The notes: generated from the sequence alone by a model not told the origin. Counted from the stretch's first letter, positions 21,659 through 33,626 are shown. The stretch: DNA of 64,000 bases from Daucus carota subsp. sativus (GCF_001625215.2 NC_030385.2:38403598-38467597); one strand, 5' to 3'. A program made the numbers and translations.

Positions 21659-24600
21659 TTAGGCAGCACCAGCGCTTACATCCTTGATAATTTTTGTGTC
21701 AAAGATTTCAATCCAATAACCATCAGGGTCCTTGATGAACGCTATTCCTTTCATTTTACCTGCACTCAGATTACATTTTATTAGTTACTTCGCAATAACA
21801 GAATAACTTTGCGGTAATTTAATATCTAAAACTATTTATGACATTATAAACACCTTAGATAGAATGCATGTTAGTGAATGACACAAAAAATGGAAACCTA
21901 TACCATAGAATGTTAATTTAGAAATGATCCAGATTCAGCATCTTTACACTTGATCTAGTTGTAATTTGACTAATTTCCATGGCACAACAAATTTATTGCT
22001 CCAAGAGTTATCGCAACTTGCAACATAAATGATTAATTTTCAGATATAATAATTTTATAAATATAGTAAGAAGCTCTGAGTACACCAAAATAATGCTAAA
22101 TAACTTACTTTCAGACAATAATTTTTGTTATATATCAGGCACTGGGTTCAACAAAATAATGTTAGATATGGATGGTAATAAACATGAGTTTGCAAGAATT
22201 CATACAGGAAAAAGGCTAAAACTTAACGTGCAAAAGTTGAACACTGGCAAAGAACACAAATTATGCGTACCAATTAATTATCTCGGACACTGAACCAGAT
22301 TTTTTTTTGTTTCTTCTTTGGTACATTTGAACGAAATTACTCTTAAATGAATAAAGCCTAAAAACTACTGGACCATATTTTGATTTAGACTCGACCGATA
22401 TCCTTACTCAGTTGAGTAGTTGTGTTATAATCCAATGACCACTCACCTAGGCCAATTATTCATCAAAAGCAAAGCAGCAAAACATACAGATCACATCCTT
22501 TGAAAAAAAATATTTATGATCTGCAATGTTTATATGTACTAATATTAAACTATAATAACGAAACATAGGTATAGTTTGTAGTTTCGAATGGTTTTTTGGT
22601 TACCCCTTCTAATCGTCCATTAAAATGTCAGCTTAAATTGATGAACCAGTAGTTATAATACAAAAAAATGTTCATACAAATGTTTAAGGTTCGATTCCTA
22701 CCAACATCATATCAAATTTTAACTTCTACACTATTTGTTTTAAAGATATAAAAATATATAAAATCCTGATAATTACATTATAATCTATTTTTAAAAAAAT
22801 TAACAAAAATAAATTACTGAAATATAAACCATTTAAGATAAACCTGCGCTTTGCACCGGCTGTCAGCTAGAATTTATAAAGCTTGTCATGGCTTTCATGT
22901 AGAGTTTGAGCCGTACCTTAGGTTGTACAAGTCAAAATTTCCAACACGTTTCTCTCGATCAAAGAGTTTATAAGCATATTAACTTTAATCAAATCAACTA
23001 TTCGTATGTTGTGTAGATTTTAATTAACACTTTTAAGTTACACAACAAGAAGTAATTAGCAAAATATATAACATCATTCCAAAAGTTTACAGGCAACTCA
23101 AATCACAACCCTTAAAAATTAATGTTCACTTCAAAGCATTTTCTATAACCAATGATAATATATATTTATCTAAATATTATACCGTTGATTAACTAACTAC
23201 TAATCATATTATTAATTAAAGAAAACAAACCAACAAGTAACTTGCTTAATATACTAGATAATTCTGCATCATAAGACATTATATATTTCAACTATATGAG
23301 AATAAAAAGTACCATCATCAGGTTTTTTCACAAATTCCACTCCAAGGCTTTCAAATCTTTCACAGGCCTTGTATGTGTCATCAACAGTAATGCCTATGTG
23401 CCCTGGAAGCAATATGAGAGACATAACACATTACTAGTTTTCAGTTAGAAATATCCTATTATCATTCTTAAAACAGATTCTCTCATATAGGAAACTTCTG
23501 CATCCTAGGAGAGAAAGCACAGGGGGAAATGCACAAGCTAAACATCATATGTAGGAGAGGGATATATAATTAAGGTTAGAACCATTCGCCCAGAAATTTT
23601 GTGGACAGCAGAACAACATCGTCCCCAAATTAATTACTCCCTCCGTCCCTTCCATTTCTTTACACTTTCCTTTTTGGGGTGTCCCATCCAATTCTTTACA
23701 TTTCAAAACTTACCAAATATAGTCAATGGGTCCCACCACTTCTCCACTTTTCTTTCCTTTTCACACTACTTTTACTCCACTATCTTAATTTTATACATTA
23801 AAAATCAATGGGTCCCACCACTTCACCCACTTTTCTTTCTCTTTTCCACTGCTTTATACATATTTTTTAACCTCCATGCCCAACCCATTTGATAAAAAAT
23901 GGGAGGGACGGAGGGAGTATTATTTTTATTTTATACAATTTTATTTTTTTTTTTTTTTTTTGGGGGGGGGGGGGGGGGGGGCGGAGGCATAGATGTGTTG
24001 AAAAATAAACCTTCTGAAAATATTTAAAGCCTAGGAGGGATTTATTTGGTCCATTATTCTCTGAAATCATATATTTTATTCAGAGATACATATTAAAGTT
24101 CTCTTTGAACGAGAGTCTTACCGAAGCCTCGAGGATCGGAGTTCCCATTATGGTATTTGAAATCAGGATCGCTCTCTGTACCCCAATTACTGTGACAAGT
24201 ATTGCCAGTGAATATGTGAATATGTGATACAGCCAGTGGAGCAAGAAACATAAATAAACTTTCTACAAATTTATCTTACTGCGTGAGCTCAATAGTAGCC
24301 TTCTTGCTGAAGGTCCAAGCAGTGCGCTCAGCTGGATTTTCTGGAGCTGAAGCTGGATCCTAAGCCAAATAGATGAAAACGCATTATTGCAGGTTATCCT
24401 ATGCTTTCTAGTCGAAAACTAGAGATGCTGAAGTAATTCACTAGCTTCAGCCAAGTTCTAGAAACCACAACATAACTAGTCAGCCATGCATTGATTTCTC
24501 ATAGTAGATATAGATAAGTAGAGGAAAATAATTCCAGAATGGAGCTCAATGTTTTTACCTCATATCCAAGAAAATACAAGCTAAATTTACTATCTGGAAA

Positions 24601-26105
24601 ATCCAACCTCTTGAGCAACCTGAGAGAAAACAGAGCCGGGATAAATCAATGATGACGGTAACCTAAAGATATACATTAATAAAAACAAATAACTCTTGTA
24701 GATTGAGACTGTGACCCTGTACAGTTGTACTTGCACAAAAGTACATACTGCACTGCGCCTGGAAATACTGATAGCAATAATGAGTTGCAATGAATTAACG
24801 GGGAACTTGTTAGAGTAGGAAGTTAAGAACTCTAATTCTGAAACACTGGAAGTTGAAAGAAAAGCGGTTGAAATCAAATTTAAATATGGAAAAACTGTTT
24901 TCAGTTTTCCCCCCCCCCCTAAAGTTCTCACTTGGACCAAAACCCCTAAGGAAAAAAATAGAACATAAATTCTCAGACCATTCAGGTTAACCCTGATATG
25001 TATAGCTGATCACACAACGAACACACAAACTATAACAGAACATAAAAGGCCGCCTTTTGTCTCTGTATAGTGAAAATTCAGAATAGACAACCCCCGTTTG
25101 TTAATTGTTTTTTAGGCATGAATACATCTATCTTCCAGATTGGCACAAGTCGACCAAAACATATATGAAAAAAACAACACTCTCAAGTCAATCCGAGTTT
25201 GCATCCGATAAAACATATGAGAAATCAAAATTTAAAACTAAGTTTATCTGAAAACTGAAAGAGAAGACTTACGACATGCCGAGCACACGCGAGTAAAAAT
25301 CAAGGCTGACTTTCGGATCCTTGATCCGAAACATCTGAAACAAAATACAATGTTTGCATAAATATAAGCTTGCTCAGTCTTCATATTATATTCAATTAAA
25401 ATAAGGATAATGTACAATTTTTACCTTTCATATCTTGATAATTTCTAAAAATACCTCCCTTACATCGACAAAAATTCTTAAATTCCTCCACAAATTTACT
25501 GTGATATATCTGGTTTAAAATGTATGACCATTTACACTAACACCGGTATTAGTAGCTTAATACTATGTGCAAGCAGAATCCAGTAACGAGTAATGGCTAA
25601 TTAGAAGACAGTCCACCATAGATAACATCCATCAAGAATAGATTGTAATTAATCATGCCAGTTCTTTACTCTAATAATTGACAAATTTTGAAGACAGTAA
25701 GCACTAAGCAGCATAGCTAAAAAACTTGCCCCAATAATCACACATATTGGATACAGTTACTAAAATCAAGAAAGCACAAATATAAACATAGTGACATACA
25801 GTTTGCTGCATTATATATCCTTTAGTGGCTTCATCTGGAGTGACATGAAGACCCGGATTGTTAGATGGGTTTTCTTTTGGACCCGAAGCCATCGATGAAG
25901 AAATCAAGAACCGCCTAGTAAAATGATAATAACCTGCAAGAAAACAATATTATGTAACAAAATTGAAATTTCAAGATATGGGTTGTTCAAGATTAATCAA
26001 AAAGTCTCAACCTTTGGATTGATTATGTGGAATAAACAAGGGTTTTGGATTGAATCGAAGTAGAGATAGACGATTAATTATACAAGTCGAAAGTAAAGAA
26101 GCCAT
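21659..26105 (-). CDS. GLXI: Lactoylglutathione lyase (glyoxalase I)
   Basis: Converts the methylglyoxal-glutathione hemithioacetal to S-lactoylglutathione. Eight minus-strand exons: 26012-26105, 25800-25933, 25273-25334, 24559-24619, 24280-24359, 24122-24189, 23313-23402 and 21659-21759, 690 nt, 229 aa. One glyoxalase domain is present with recognisable metal ligands: Gln in MQQT (74/75), Glu141 in ATIELTHNWG, His168 in FGHIGI, Glu214 in WIEIFD. Residues 1-45 form a Ser/Arg-rich leader split by intron 1, resembling an organelle transit peptide. Met46 (MASGPKEN) begins a 184-aa form of the usual cytosolic length, so alternative starts could give two destinations. Introns are large; introns 6 and 7 contain a Stowaway MITE and a Helitron. 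Confidence 0.93.
22537..22870 (+). mobile_element. Degenerate short Helitron in glyoxalase intron 7
   Basis: The left part (tactaatattaaactataataacgaaacataggtatagtttgtagt region) parallels the start of the Helitron at 14326. The right end has a worn hairpin (cctgcgctttgcaccgg at 22843-22859) and CTAG at 22867-22870. A B-box-like ggttcgattcc lies at about 22688. The 5' limit is approximate. Confidence 0.55.
23637..23917. mobile_element. Stowaway MITE, complete, in glyoxalase intron 6
   Basis: The TIRs ctccctccgtccc and gggacggagggag are intact and flanked by TA duplications (23635-23636, 23918-23919), diagnostic of the Tc1/mariner-related Stowaway group. Length 281 bp. Internal short repeat: caatgggtcccaccacttc appears twice (about 23726 and 23807). 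Confidence 0.9.
23944..23981 (+). repeat. Homopolymer block T18-G20
   Basis: Eighteen T (23944-23961) run straight into twenty G (23962-23981) inside an intron of a minus-strand gene. The transcript would carry C20 followed by A18. The lengths as assembled may be imprecise. Confidence 0.9.
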
Positions 26106-26812
26106 TTTTTAAGAGATAAACATACAGGGAGAGCTCACCTTAATTCAGTGATGTGATGGTGCTTGTTTTTTTGTGGGGTGTAATTGGTTTTTGGAAATCT
26201 TATTAGGAGAGTCCAGAAAATTACAGTAAAGGAAAAGTTTCAATATAATCATTTAAAGGAATTTTTTTACGAATATTCAGGTTTATTAAGATATTTGTAT
26301 AGTTAGTTTTTTAAAATGTGAAAAAATATAATTTCAAATAAAATTATAAAAATTATTAATGATTTTTTGGGAAAAATACAATTTGAAACTTTGTCTTCGA
26401 ATATGAAATTATCAGCAATGATTTTTTTCTAAAACTACGGTTTAGAATTTTATGATCAAATACTTGACTTTTTTGACACACAACTTTAATTAAAGAGATT
26501 TGACTATATAATTAAAAATATTAATTTTAAATTTTTTTTAAATAAAAATATTAAATTTATACTTTATTTCATAAAAAAATTCAAGTATTCGAAATATATG
26601 TACACAAAAGTCAAATTTCAAGTATTCGAAAACAAAAAAACAGAGGGTCGTATGACGTTTGTTTGACAAATTACATGATTATCGTTAAATTTGCCATCAA
26701 ACATAACTTCTTTTTGAAAAATATGGAATTGAAATTTTCACATTAACTATTGATTTGACACGGGAGATTTTTCAATTTTTTTAAAAATGGACGAGAGGGT
26801 TAAAGCCATCTC
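26106..26812. other. Glyoxalase promoter side and AT-rich DNA
   Basis: The sequence near 26106-26180 is 5' flank of the glyoxalase gene. The rest is AT-rich; short phrases such as caagtattcgaaa are repeated around 26580-26630. No gene seen. Confidence 0.5.
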
Positions 26813-27208
26813 CAACGATGGAACCAGTTTTTGGCCTAAATCTTGATCCAAATTTAGATCGAACTATCACTCCATTCCAACAGTTTGGCCCAAATTTTGG
26901 TCCAAATTCATATATTAATATTTTATTGAGTAAATTACAAGAGTGTGGCTAAACTATACACCGTTTTGCACAATTGTGGCTGAACTTTAAAAATGACGGA
27001 AACGTGGCCACCTTTTCACTCCGCTTTTTAAATTTGTGGCGGCCGTCAAAAAACCCCTAACGGCACTAACGGAGCAGGGGTAATTCAGTATTTAATTAAA
27101 TTACAACGGTCAAAATTGCTTGTATATATATAATACCGATACACACACCTCTGTAAGTGTAAAGAAGCAAACTTTAACCCCCATTTTCACCTCCTTCTTC
27201 TGTTAATC

Positions 27209-27526
27209 ATGTCGTTTTGTTATTGTGGTAGAGTCGCTGCTGATCGAGTTGCATGGACTGACGCTAACGCAGGACGAAGGTTCAAAAATTGTATAGGGGG
27301 AACCAACGGATGCAGGTATTTCCAGTGGGTTGATGGTCCTTTATGCAGTCGAGCACAAGTTGTCATTCCAGGTCTGTTGAGGAGGCTGAGGGACATGGAA
27401 GCAAATTACGAGAATCAAGTCCTTGAAGCCCAGAAGAAGGAAAACAAAAAATGGAGGCTTCGAATGTGTGTAATATGTTTAGTTTGGTTGGTGCTGTATG
27501 TGTTTAGTGGTAGTGAGAAGAAATAA
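27209..27526 (+). CDS. GRF zinc-finger protein with C-terminal membrane segment, carried by the MULE
   Basis: Single-exon 105-aa frame beginning 281 bp inside the element. Residues 4-45 are a GRF-type zinc finger: CYCGRVA, W, NAGRRFKNC, GCRYFQW; such fingers bind single-stranded nucleic acid or protein partners in other families. A basic, Glu-rich helix likely to form a coiled coil follows (about 55-85), then a hydrophobic segment MCVICLVWLVLYVF and a short basic tail. TATA-like tatatataat stands about 80 bp upstream. Position and orientation match an accessory gene such as mudrB of MuDR, though no sequence relation to MURB is claimed. Similar small GRF proteins occur widely in plant genomes. 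Confidence 0.75.
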   Translation: MSFCYCGRVAADRVAWTDANAGRRFKNCIGGTNGCRYFQWVDGPLCSRAQVVIPGLLRRLRDMEANYENQVLEAQKKENKKWRLRMCVICLVWLVLYVFSGSEKK

Positions 27527-28048
27527 ATTATGATAGGTGCAGTGAACAATGAATGTTTGTATGGTTGGGTGTGTTTCTAGCACTAGTGCAGTTGTAATGA
27601 ATGTGTGTAAGGTCGTGTTTATGGTTTGTGATGCTAGTGGTTGGTGTTGCAATAAATTGAAAGCTACTAGTTTGCAGTGAATTTTATGTCTGCAGTGAGT
27701 GTTTTAGTTAGTGAATATGATGTTTTGGCTAGTGAATGTGGTTTAAATGGTAAGATGAAAGTGAAGTTGAAGACATGATATAAGTAGAACAATTGAATAA
27801 CATGATTCCAAATAAGTAGAGTACTTGCATAACATGATTCCAAATAACTACACAATTCTTGTGGCCCATTTGGCATACAAAAGACCTGGCAAACAACCAA
27901 CTTGACAAAAGACTTGCCACAATTTTTGGCACACAAAATAAAGGCCAGACAAACAAAAACATCATAGTTTCAACCTATTAGGCTTAACAGTTTTGATGAA
28001 AATACTAGGCCATCATCAGTACATTCAAATAGTAGTGGATGCATAATT
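27527..28048. other. MULE interior between convergent genes
   Basis: AT-rich sequence between the stops of the GRF gene and the transposase, presumably both 3' untranslated regions. A phrase (aacatgattccaaataa) is repeated at about 27799 and 27831. Confidence 0.5.
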
Positions 28049-31000
28049 TCAATCAACATATTTCTTGTTGATTTTCTTCTCCCTAGCACTTCTTGCTCTC
28101 AGAATTTCAGCCCTTGTGGTGACTGCTTTTTTCTGCTTCTGCCATCCTTTGAGCCTAATTCCACTTGACCCTGCTGCTGTAGTGGTAGGTGTTGTCTGAG
28201 GTTGGAACACACCTCCTTGGCTTTCATCCACTTGAGTTGTAGGTTGAGATGCACCTGGGATGAAGTCAGTGGCAAATTCTTCACCCCCTTCCTCAGGCTC
28301 ACCAGTGTTTGCAGCAGCATTAGCATTTGTCTCCTCTCCAACTTGCTCTGCCTCACCAACTTGAGGCTGTTCTTCAACAACCCCCTCAGTATTAGCATTT
28401 GCATTTGTCCCATCAGTAGGCCCTTCATTTGTCTTCTCAGTACACTAAATGAAAAGTAAAGAAAATAATGTCAAACAACATCAAGCAATATCAAACAATA
28501 TCAACAAAATACCTTTCCAGTGCATGTCCTTTTATTGTGGCCCCAAGATTTGCATTTACCACACTGCACACTGTTTTTGTGTCTCTTTAAAGAAGTTGCC
28601 TCTGGATCTTGTGGTATGTCATTTTTTCTGTTTCTTTTAAGCTTAGGCCTGCCAATTGAGGGTTTTACAACTGGTGGTAGGGGCCTGGCATAAGCAGTCT
28701 TCTCTCATTCCTCCCTCCCATTAATTGGCTCCACATAATAGGAGTACACCTACCAAAGTTGAAATTAATACCTAATACAAACTTGTTAAACATTTAAATC
28801 AATGCTAGTGAAGAAAAAAGTACCTTCTTGAACATGTTAACTGAGTAACACCTATGCACATAGTCATGGAGATTAAAATCATGTGAATTTAGACAAGCAA
28901 CAGCATGAAAACATGGGATTCCAGTAAGTTGCCATTTTTTGCAGGCACAGGTCCTTTGAACAATGTCAACAACCAACTCATACCCTCCTGCTGATGTCTG
29001 AACTAGATATCTAGGCCCTCCTGACCACACAACATGGCATGCCACAGATTTCCTATTTGCCCTGTACAAATTTCAAATGAAGTTAATGTATGTAAAATTA
29101 TATGGCAAGTTAATGTAAGACAGGTGATGACTTACTCTTCCAATCTTTTCATAGGATTAGGACAAAATTCACTTTCCCAGCTTTGACCCTCAGCCATCCT
29201 CCTTTGGATTCTTTTCATGACAGCCATGTGTATGGCCCTAAGCATTGCTATGATTGGCAAATGTCTCACTTTTCTGATTGAGGCATTGAAGACCTCACAG
29301 TGGTTGTTGACAAATATGTCAGATTTGCAAGTGGTTCTAAAGCCTGACCTACTCCATTGCTCTTTTGGCTTCTCATTTAGCCAATCCCAGCACTTTATAC
29401 TCAGCTAATTTGACAAAGCAATAAAAACACATCAATAAAAGCAATAAAAGCACAACAATCACAAAGCAATAACAAAGTACTAAGCATGAATAGAAGATAT
29501 ACCTTCTTAATGCTTTCCATATTTCTGTCAAAGTGGTAAGCAGTGGTTGACCTTGCTGCACTCCAAAGTAGAGACCTCAATCCAAGGCCCTTATGCTCCT
29601 TATGCATGTTGTTGTACAAATGCATAACACAGAATCTGTGTTCTGCATTTGGACACAACTCCTCCAGTGCATGAATAAGGCCCTTTTGTTTGTCACTTAT
29701 AAAAGTCCAAGCTCCATCATTGTTAATGTTGAGATCAGCCTTCAGAAGTCTCATAAACCAGCACCAGTTGTCATTGTTTTCAGCATCAACAACACTCCAT
29801 GCTATAGGATACATTCCATCCTCTGGATCCATCCCAACAGCAGTTAGCAGCTGACCTCCAAATGGTCCCTTAAGATGGCAGCCATCCAGCCCAATCACAG
29901 GTCTGCAACCTGCCTTGTACCCTCTTTTTACTGGCCCAAGGCATATATACATCCTTTTAAACCTACCTCTATCCTGGCCAGCTTCAATTTCCTCCAACTC
30001 AATTGTCACTGTGCTTTCTGGCATTACTCTCTTAATTTCATTTCCATAATCCCACACTTGAGCATAAGACTCCTCATGAGTTCCATTAATAGCCTTCAAA
30101 GCTATGTTTTTTGCTCTGTAGCACATTGACTTATTGACATGGCAGCCCAAGTCATTTACCACCTTCTTCTGAAAAGCTTCCCCTTCCCACTTAGGATTCA
30201 TCCTAATATCATCAATGTACTCCCATGCTATCCAATCTGCAGTGATCTGTTTATGATGAAATGTGGCTTGGCAGGTGTGTCTCCTCCTATAAGTCCTAAT
30301 CTGATAAGACTGAGTCCTTTGACATTTGCTTGCATATATCTTCCAATTACATGGAGGGGTGCACATGAACTGAATCTTGCTTCCCATGTTAGGATGTCTG
30401 ATAACTGGCCTCCTTTCAAGGATGGCATGACTCTTCACAGCCCTTTTCAACACTTCACCACTAGTGAAAACCAAGCCAATTTTGAACTGAGGATTGGCCA
30501 TGTCAGTTTCCTCATTGAACTCTGGGAAATCACCATCAACCTCATCCTCAATGCTGACTGCAATCCTTTCATCCTCACTCTCAATCAAGTCATCATTCAA
30601 TTCAATGTCTTCTCTGTGAACCTCTTCCTGACCATGAGGCTCATGCAGGTCAGACTCATCTTCATTGGCATAATCCATGGAGTCATCATGATCAGAGTTG
30701 CCATCATTTGAGGTGTCTGGAAACCATTCATCATCATCTTCATCTGACTCTTCCTCAGTCCTAACCCTGTCAAAGTTAGCTTCTTGCCCTTCAAAGCACT
30801 CCTCAAACTCATTATGTTCATCCTCATTTTGTGCACCATCATTATTACCATCCTCATTTTCTTTCTCGGGACCCTCAAAGTCAGTCTCAAAATTCCAATT
30901 GAATTCATTGGCACTCCCAGTGTTGTCACCCCCAGTGTTCTTATTAGCACCATCATTGCCAATCCCAGCATCCTCAGTTTGAGTCTCATTATTGGCCTTC

Positions 31001-31960
31001 TCAGTCTCAGCATGAGGCTCATCAGCACCCCCAGTGTTGTCACCCCCATCACCTACCTCATCAGTACATTCAAATGCTGGCCTCTTAGCACATTTCTTCC
31101 TGGGGGGGGGGGTTTCTTCCCAACTTTCTTAAATTTCTTTTTCTTCACAACAGGCTTCTCCCTAGGCTGAGCAACCTCTGTCTCACTGGATTCATCTTCT
31201 AAACTACTTCCATCCGTATTCCCAAATCCTTCTTGTTCCAGGTCTATAACAGCTTCATTATCTATTGGCCTACTTAATGGCAATCCTTGTACTTCTAGAG
31301 GTTCAATAAGAACAGCAAAAACCTCAACATATTCGACTTCATCATTAATCAGATCTGTCATCATCCTAACCTCAGCATCTGTTTCTAACCTACCAACTTG
31401 ATCCATACCCTCTTTTGGTGATTTAAAATACAGTTCCATTCCAGCTGATTTACGACCAATAGCCTCACCAACCATTGCACTTACTTCAAACACAGACATT
31501 CGATCCAAGTTGCAGAAATCAAAGTAATCAACTTTATAACCCATAAATTTGGTGTTCAAACAGTCAAACTGACCCCCATGATAGAGTTTTATAGTAAAGA
31601 AAGAGGGATACTCTGCAATAAAGAAAGTCACATGGATATACACTATTAAAAAAGGGGTCGAAAGGGGTCCATTATTTTACTAGTTCTCATTGACATATCA
31701 TCAAACAGAGAGACATATGGGTCCATTCAAAAGCAATGTCACACATAAACAAAGATTCCAACAAAAATAAACATATATATATGAGTTTGTGAAACAGATT
31801 TGGGACCACAACAACATTATACTACTGTCAAGTTATGTAAAGCAACAACATCAAAAAAACACAAGTCAGTTAGGGCATCGAACTTGTTACCTTTATAATT
31901 AGGGCACTCAGCATCTCCATACATGTGCATCGAAGCCCTACTTCGCATAAACCAGTCCAT
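28049..31960 (-). pseudogene. MURA-type transposase, frameshift and nonsense lesions
   Basis: Six minus-strand exons by my reading: 31891-31960, 29503-31642, 29136-29404, 28824-29061, 28513-28749 and 28049-28444, about 1,116 codons. In order: a short leader; a PB1-like N-terminal region; a long acidic stretch; the MuDR N-terminal zinc-binding region; the MULE catalytic domain (IGLDGCHLKGPFGG, TFISDKQKGLI, FCVMHLYNNM); a SWIM zinc finger (CACKKWQLTGIPCFHAVACL); a zinc knuckle (CGKCKSWGHNKRTC); and an Ala/Thr-rich tail. Two lesions are seen. A run of 11 C at 31101-31111 leaves the flanking frames out of register, so its length does not fit. An in-frame TGA lies at 28705-28707 between GREE and EKTAYARP. 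The rest of the frame is well preserved, so either lesion might be a recent mutation or, for the homopolymer, an assembly error. Confidence 0.85.
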
Positions 31961-32864
31961 TGATAAGCAAACTTATGGGAACACGAACGAACAGATCTGG
32001 GATTTTCGTAGTTAGGGTTTTAAAGTGTAGATGGGTTAAGGAAAGTAAAGTAAGTCGCGCGCAAATACCTTGATTAGAGCGCGCCTTTTCCTTTTTATAT
32101 ACCCGTATTGTGTTATTTCACCTAAATAACAGGGAATGGTCAACTAACTTTTAACGTCCTTAACGGCCGCCACAAATTTAAAAAGCTGAGTGAAAAAGTG
32201 GCCACGTTTCCGTCATTTTTAAAGTTCAGCCACAATTGTGCAAAACGGTGTATAGTTTAGCCACAATCTTGTGATTTACTCTATTTTATTCTTCTAACAA
32301 TTTTCATATTATTATCCTAATCTTTTTAACAATAATATGATATGATAGTTCATATTAATATTAAACTCAATAAATTCATTAAATTAGAAAAACACTACAT
32401 TTAAACAAAGAAAATAAAAGAAAATTTAACATGTTATTTAATCAACTAAAATAAAATTTACAAAGATTCAATACTACTACGAATTAATATATTGTTCCGA
32501 CAAATGCTCAATTAATGCATCTCGAAGTGCCATATGAGCATTTTTATTTTTTTTTTATTTTTCGAAGTCTTCTAAGAAATTGTTGAAATCGAGCAGTTTA
32601 ATGAGTTGTTAATTTGAATTATTTTAAAAGTATTTAATTTTATTATATTTCATAATTAATATATATAATTATTTAAGTATAATATATTAAATATAATTTA
32701 TAAATATTCAATAATTATATTAACATATAATCATTTAATTAACTAAATATACAAAAGATAAAAAGTTATTATTATATTATTAAAAAAATTTAGATGCCAG
32801 TCTAAATTTAAGCGAGTACTGTTCACCGGTTTAAATTTGGACCAGCCACTGTTGGTAAGATTTA

Positions 32865-33328
32865 CGGGGGTGTATTCGATTGGGATTTTAATGCATTGTT
32901 TTTAGTATATGGATTTTAATGGATTGTATGGGATTTTGATTTTGTGCGGATTCTTGATGAAATGTCGCAGAGTTGATAGGATTTAGGTACAATGCTTCAA
33001 AATCCCATTGAATTTGGTGGGATTTCAAAAAACTTAAAATACACTGAAGAATGCCACAAAATCCATCATTTTATGAAATGAAAAAAAATCCATCAGCATT
33101 TGAATATCATCAGATTTTAATGGATTTTAAACAATCCCAATTGAATACCATCGGATTTTAAAGCATAATTTAAAATCCCAATTGAATACCACCAGATTTT
33201 GTGGCATAATTTAAAATCCCAATTGAATACCTCAAGATTTTAATGGATTTCAAACAATCCCAATAGAATACCCTCGGATTTCATGAATGCAAAAAAATGC
33301 TTTAAAATCTCAATCCAATACACCCCTC
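32865..33328. mobile_element. Tourist/Harbinger-like MITE with internal repeats
   Basis: The ends gggggtgtattcgattggga and (inverted) ggggtgtattggattgagat are TIRs, with TTA at 32862-32864 and 33329-33331 as a 3-bp duplication. Inside, units of roughly 45-55 bp carrying aatcccaattgaatacca recur between 33120 and 33270. It directly abuts the Harbinger-like right end. Confidence 0.7.
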
Positions 33329-33574
33329 TTAGACCGAAATTGTCCCAAATTTGGAGCTTTAGTCCATTGTTGGATTTGCGTAATAAGGGATATTGCAACT
33401 TGCAAGGCTCTGAGAATGCCAAAGAATAATTGCAGGCTGCTTCTCAGCTCTCACTAGCCGTACACTTGTACGAGTAGAAGCTCAAGCTGTAAGCTGCTTC
33501 GCGACTAGTCTATTAGAGTAAGCTATTGACTTTTGCTCATAATCTCATAATCATAAATCTCATTATCTACTAAT

Positions 33575-33587
33575 CATTTATATACTC
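33575..33587 (+). promoter_or_regulatory. TATA-like box of the 4CL-like gene
   Basis: The tttatatactc motif lies about 45 bp before the ATG at 33627, in an otherwise CA-rich leader. Confidence 0.4.
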
Positions 33588-33626
33588 ATCCTCCAAAAAA
33601 CAACACACACACACTTTACACACACA

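Larger units (their letters stand above)
26928..32281. mobile_element. Complete two-gene Mutator-like element (MULE), 5,354 bp
   Basis: Terminal inverted repeats of about 118 bp start GAGTAAATTACAAGAGTGTG at 26928 and, inverted, GAGTAAATCACAAGATTGTG at 32281, with only about four differences. The flanks at 26919-26927 and 32282-32290 are both tattttatt, a perfect 9-bp target duplication characteristic of Mutator. Inside, a small GRF zinc-finger gene reads rightward from the left end and a MURA-type transposase reads leftward from the right end, so transcription converges. The near-identical TIRs and perfect duplication indicate recent insertion. Confidence 0.95.
26813..32861. mobile_element. 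Harbinger-like element split by the Mutator-like element
   Basis: The left outer end (agccatctccaacgatgg near 26814) and right outer end (inverted: atcttaccaacagtggctgg near 32842-32861) look like imperfect TIRs beside TTA on both sides (26810-26812; 32862-32864). The right half read on the minus strand (32475-32560) gives MALRDALIEHLSEQYINS, resembling the C-terminal tail of PIF/Harbinger-type proteins. The Mutator-like element inserted into it at 26928-32281. TIR and duplication are weak, so the limits are tentative. Confidence 0.45.

Noticed and set aside
30139-30711. 190-aa plus-strand frame
   Set aside because: Antisense of the MULE transposase coding region.
30597-31052. Met/Leu-rich minus-strand frame
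   Set aside because: Out-of-frame reading of the acidic repeat part of the transposase exon 2.
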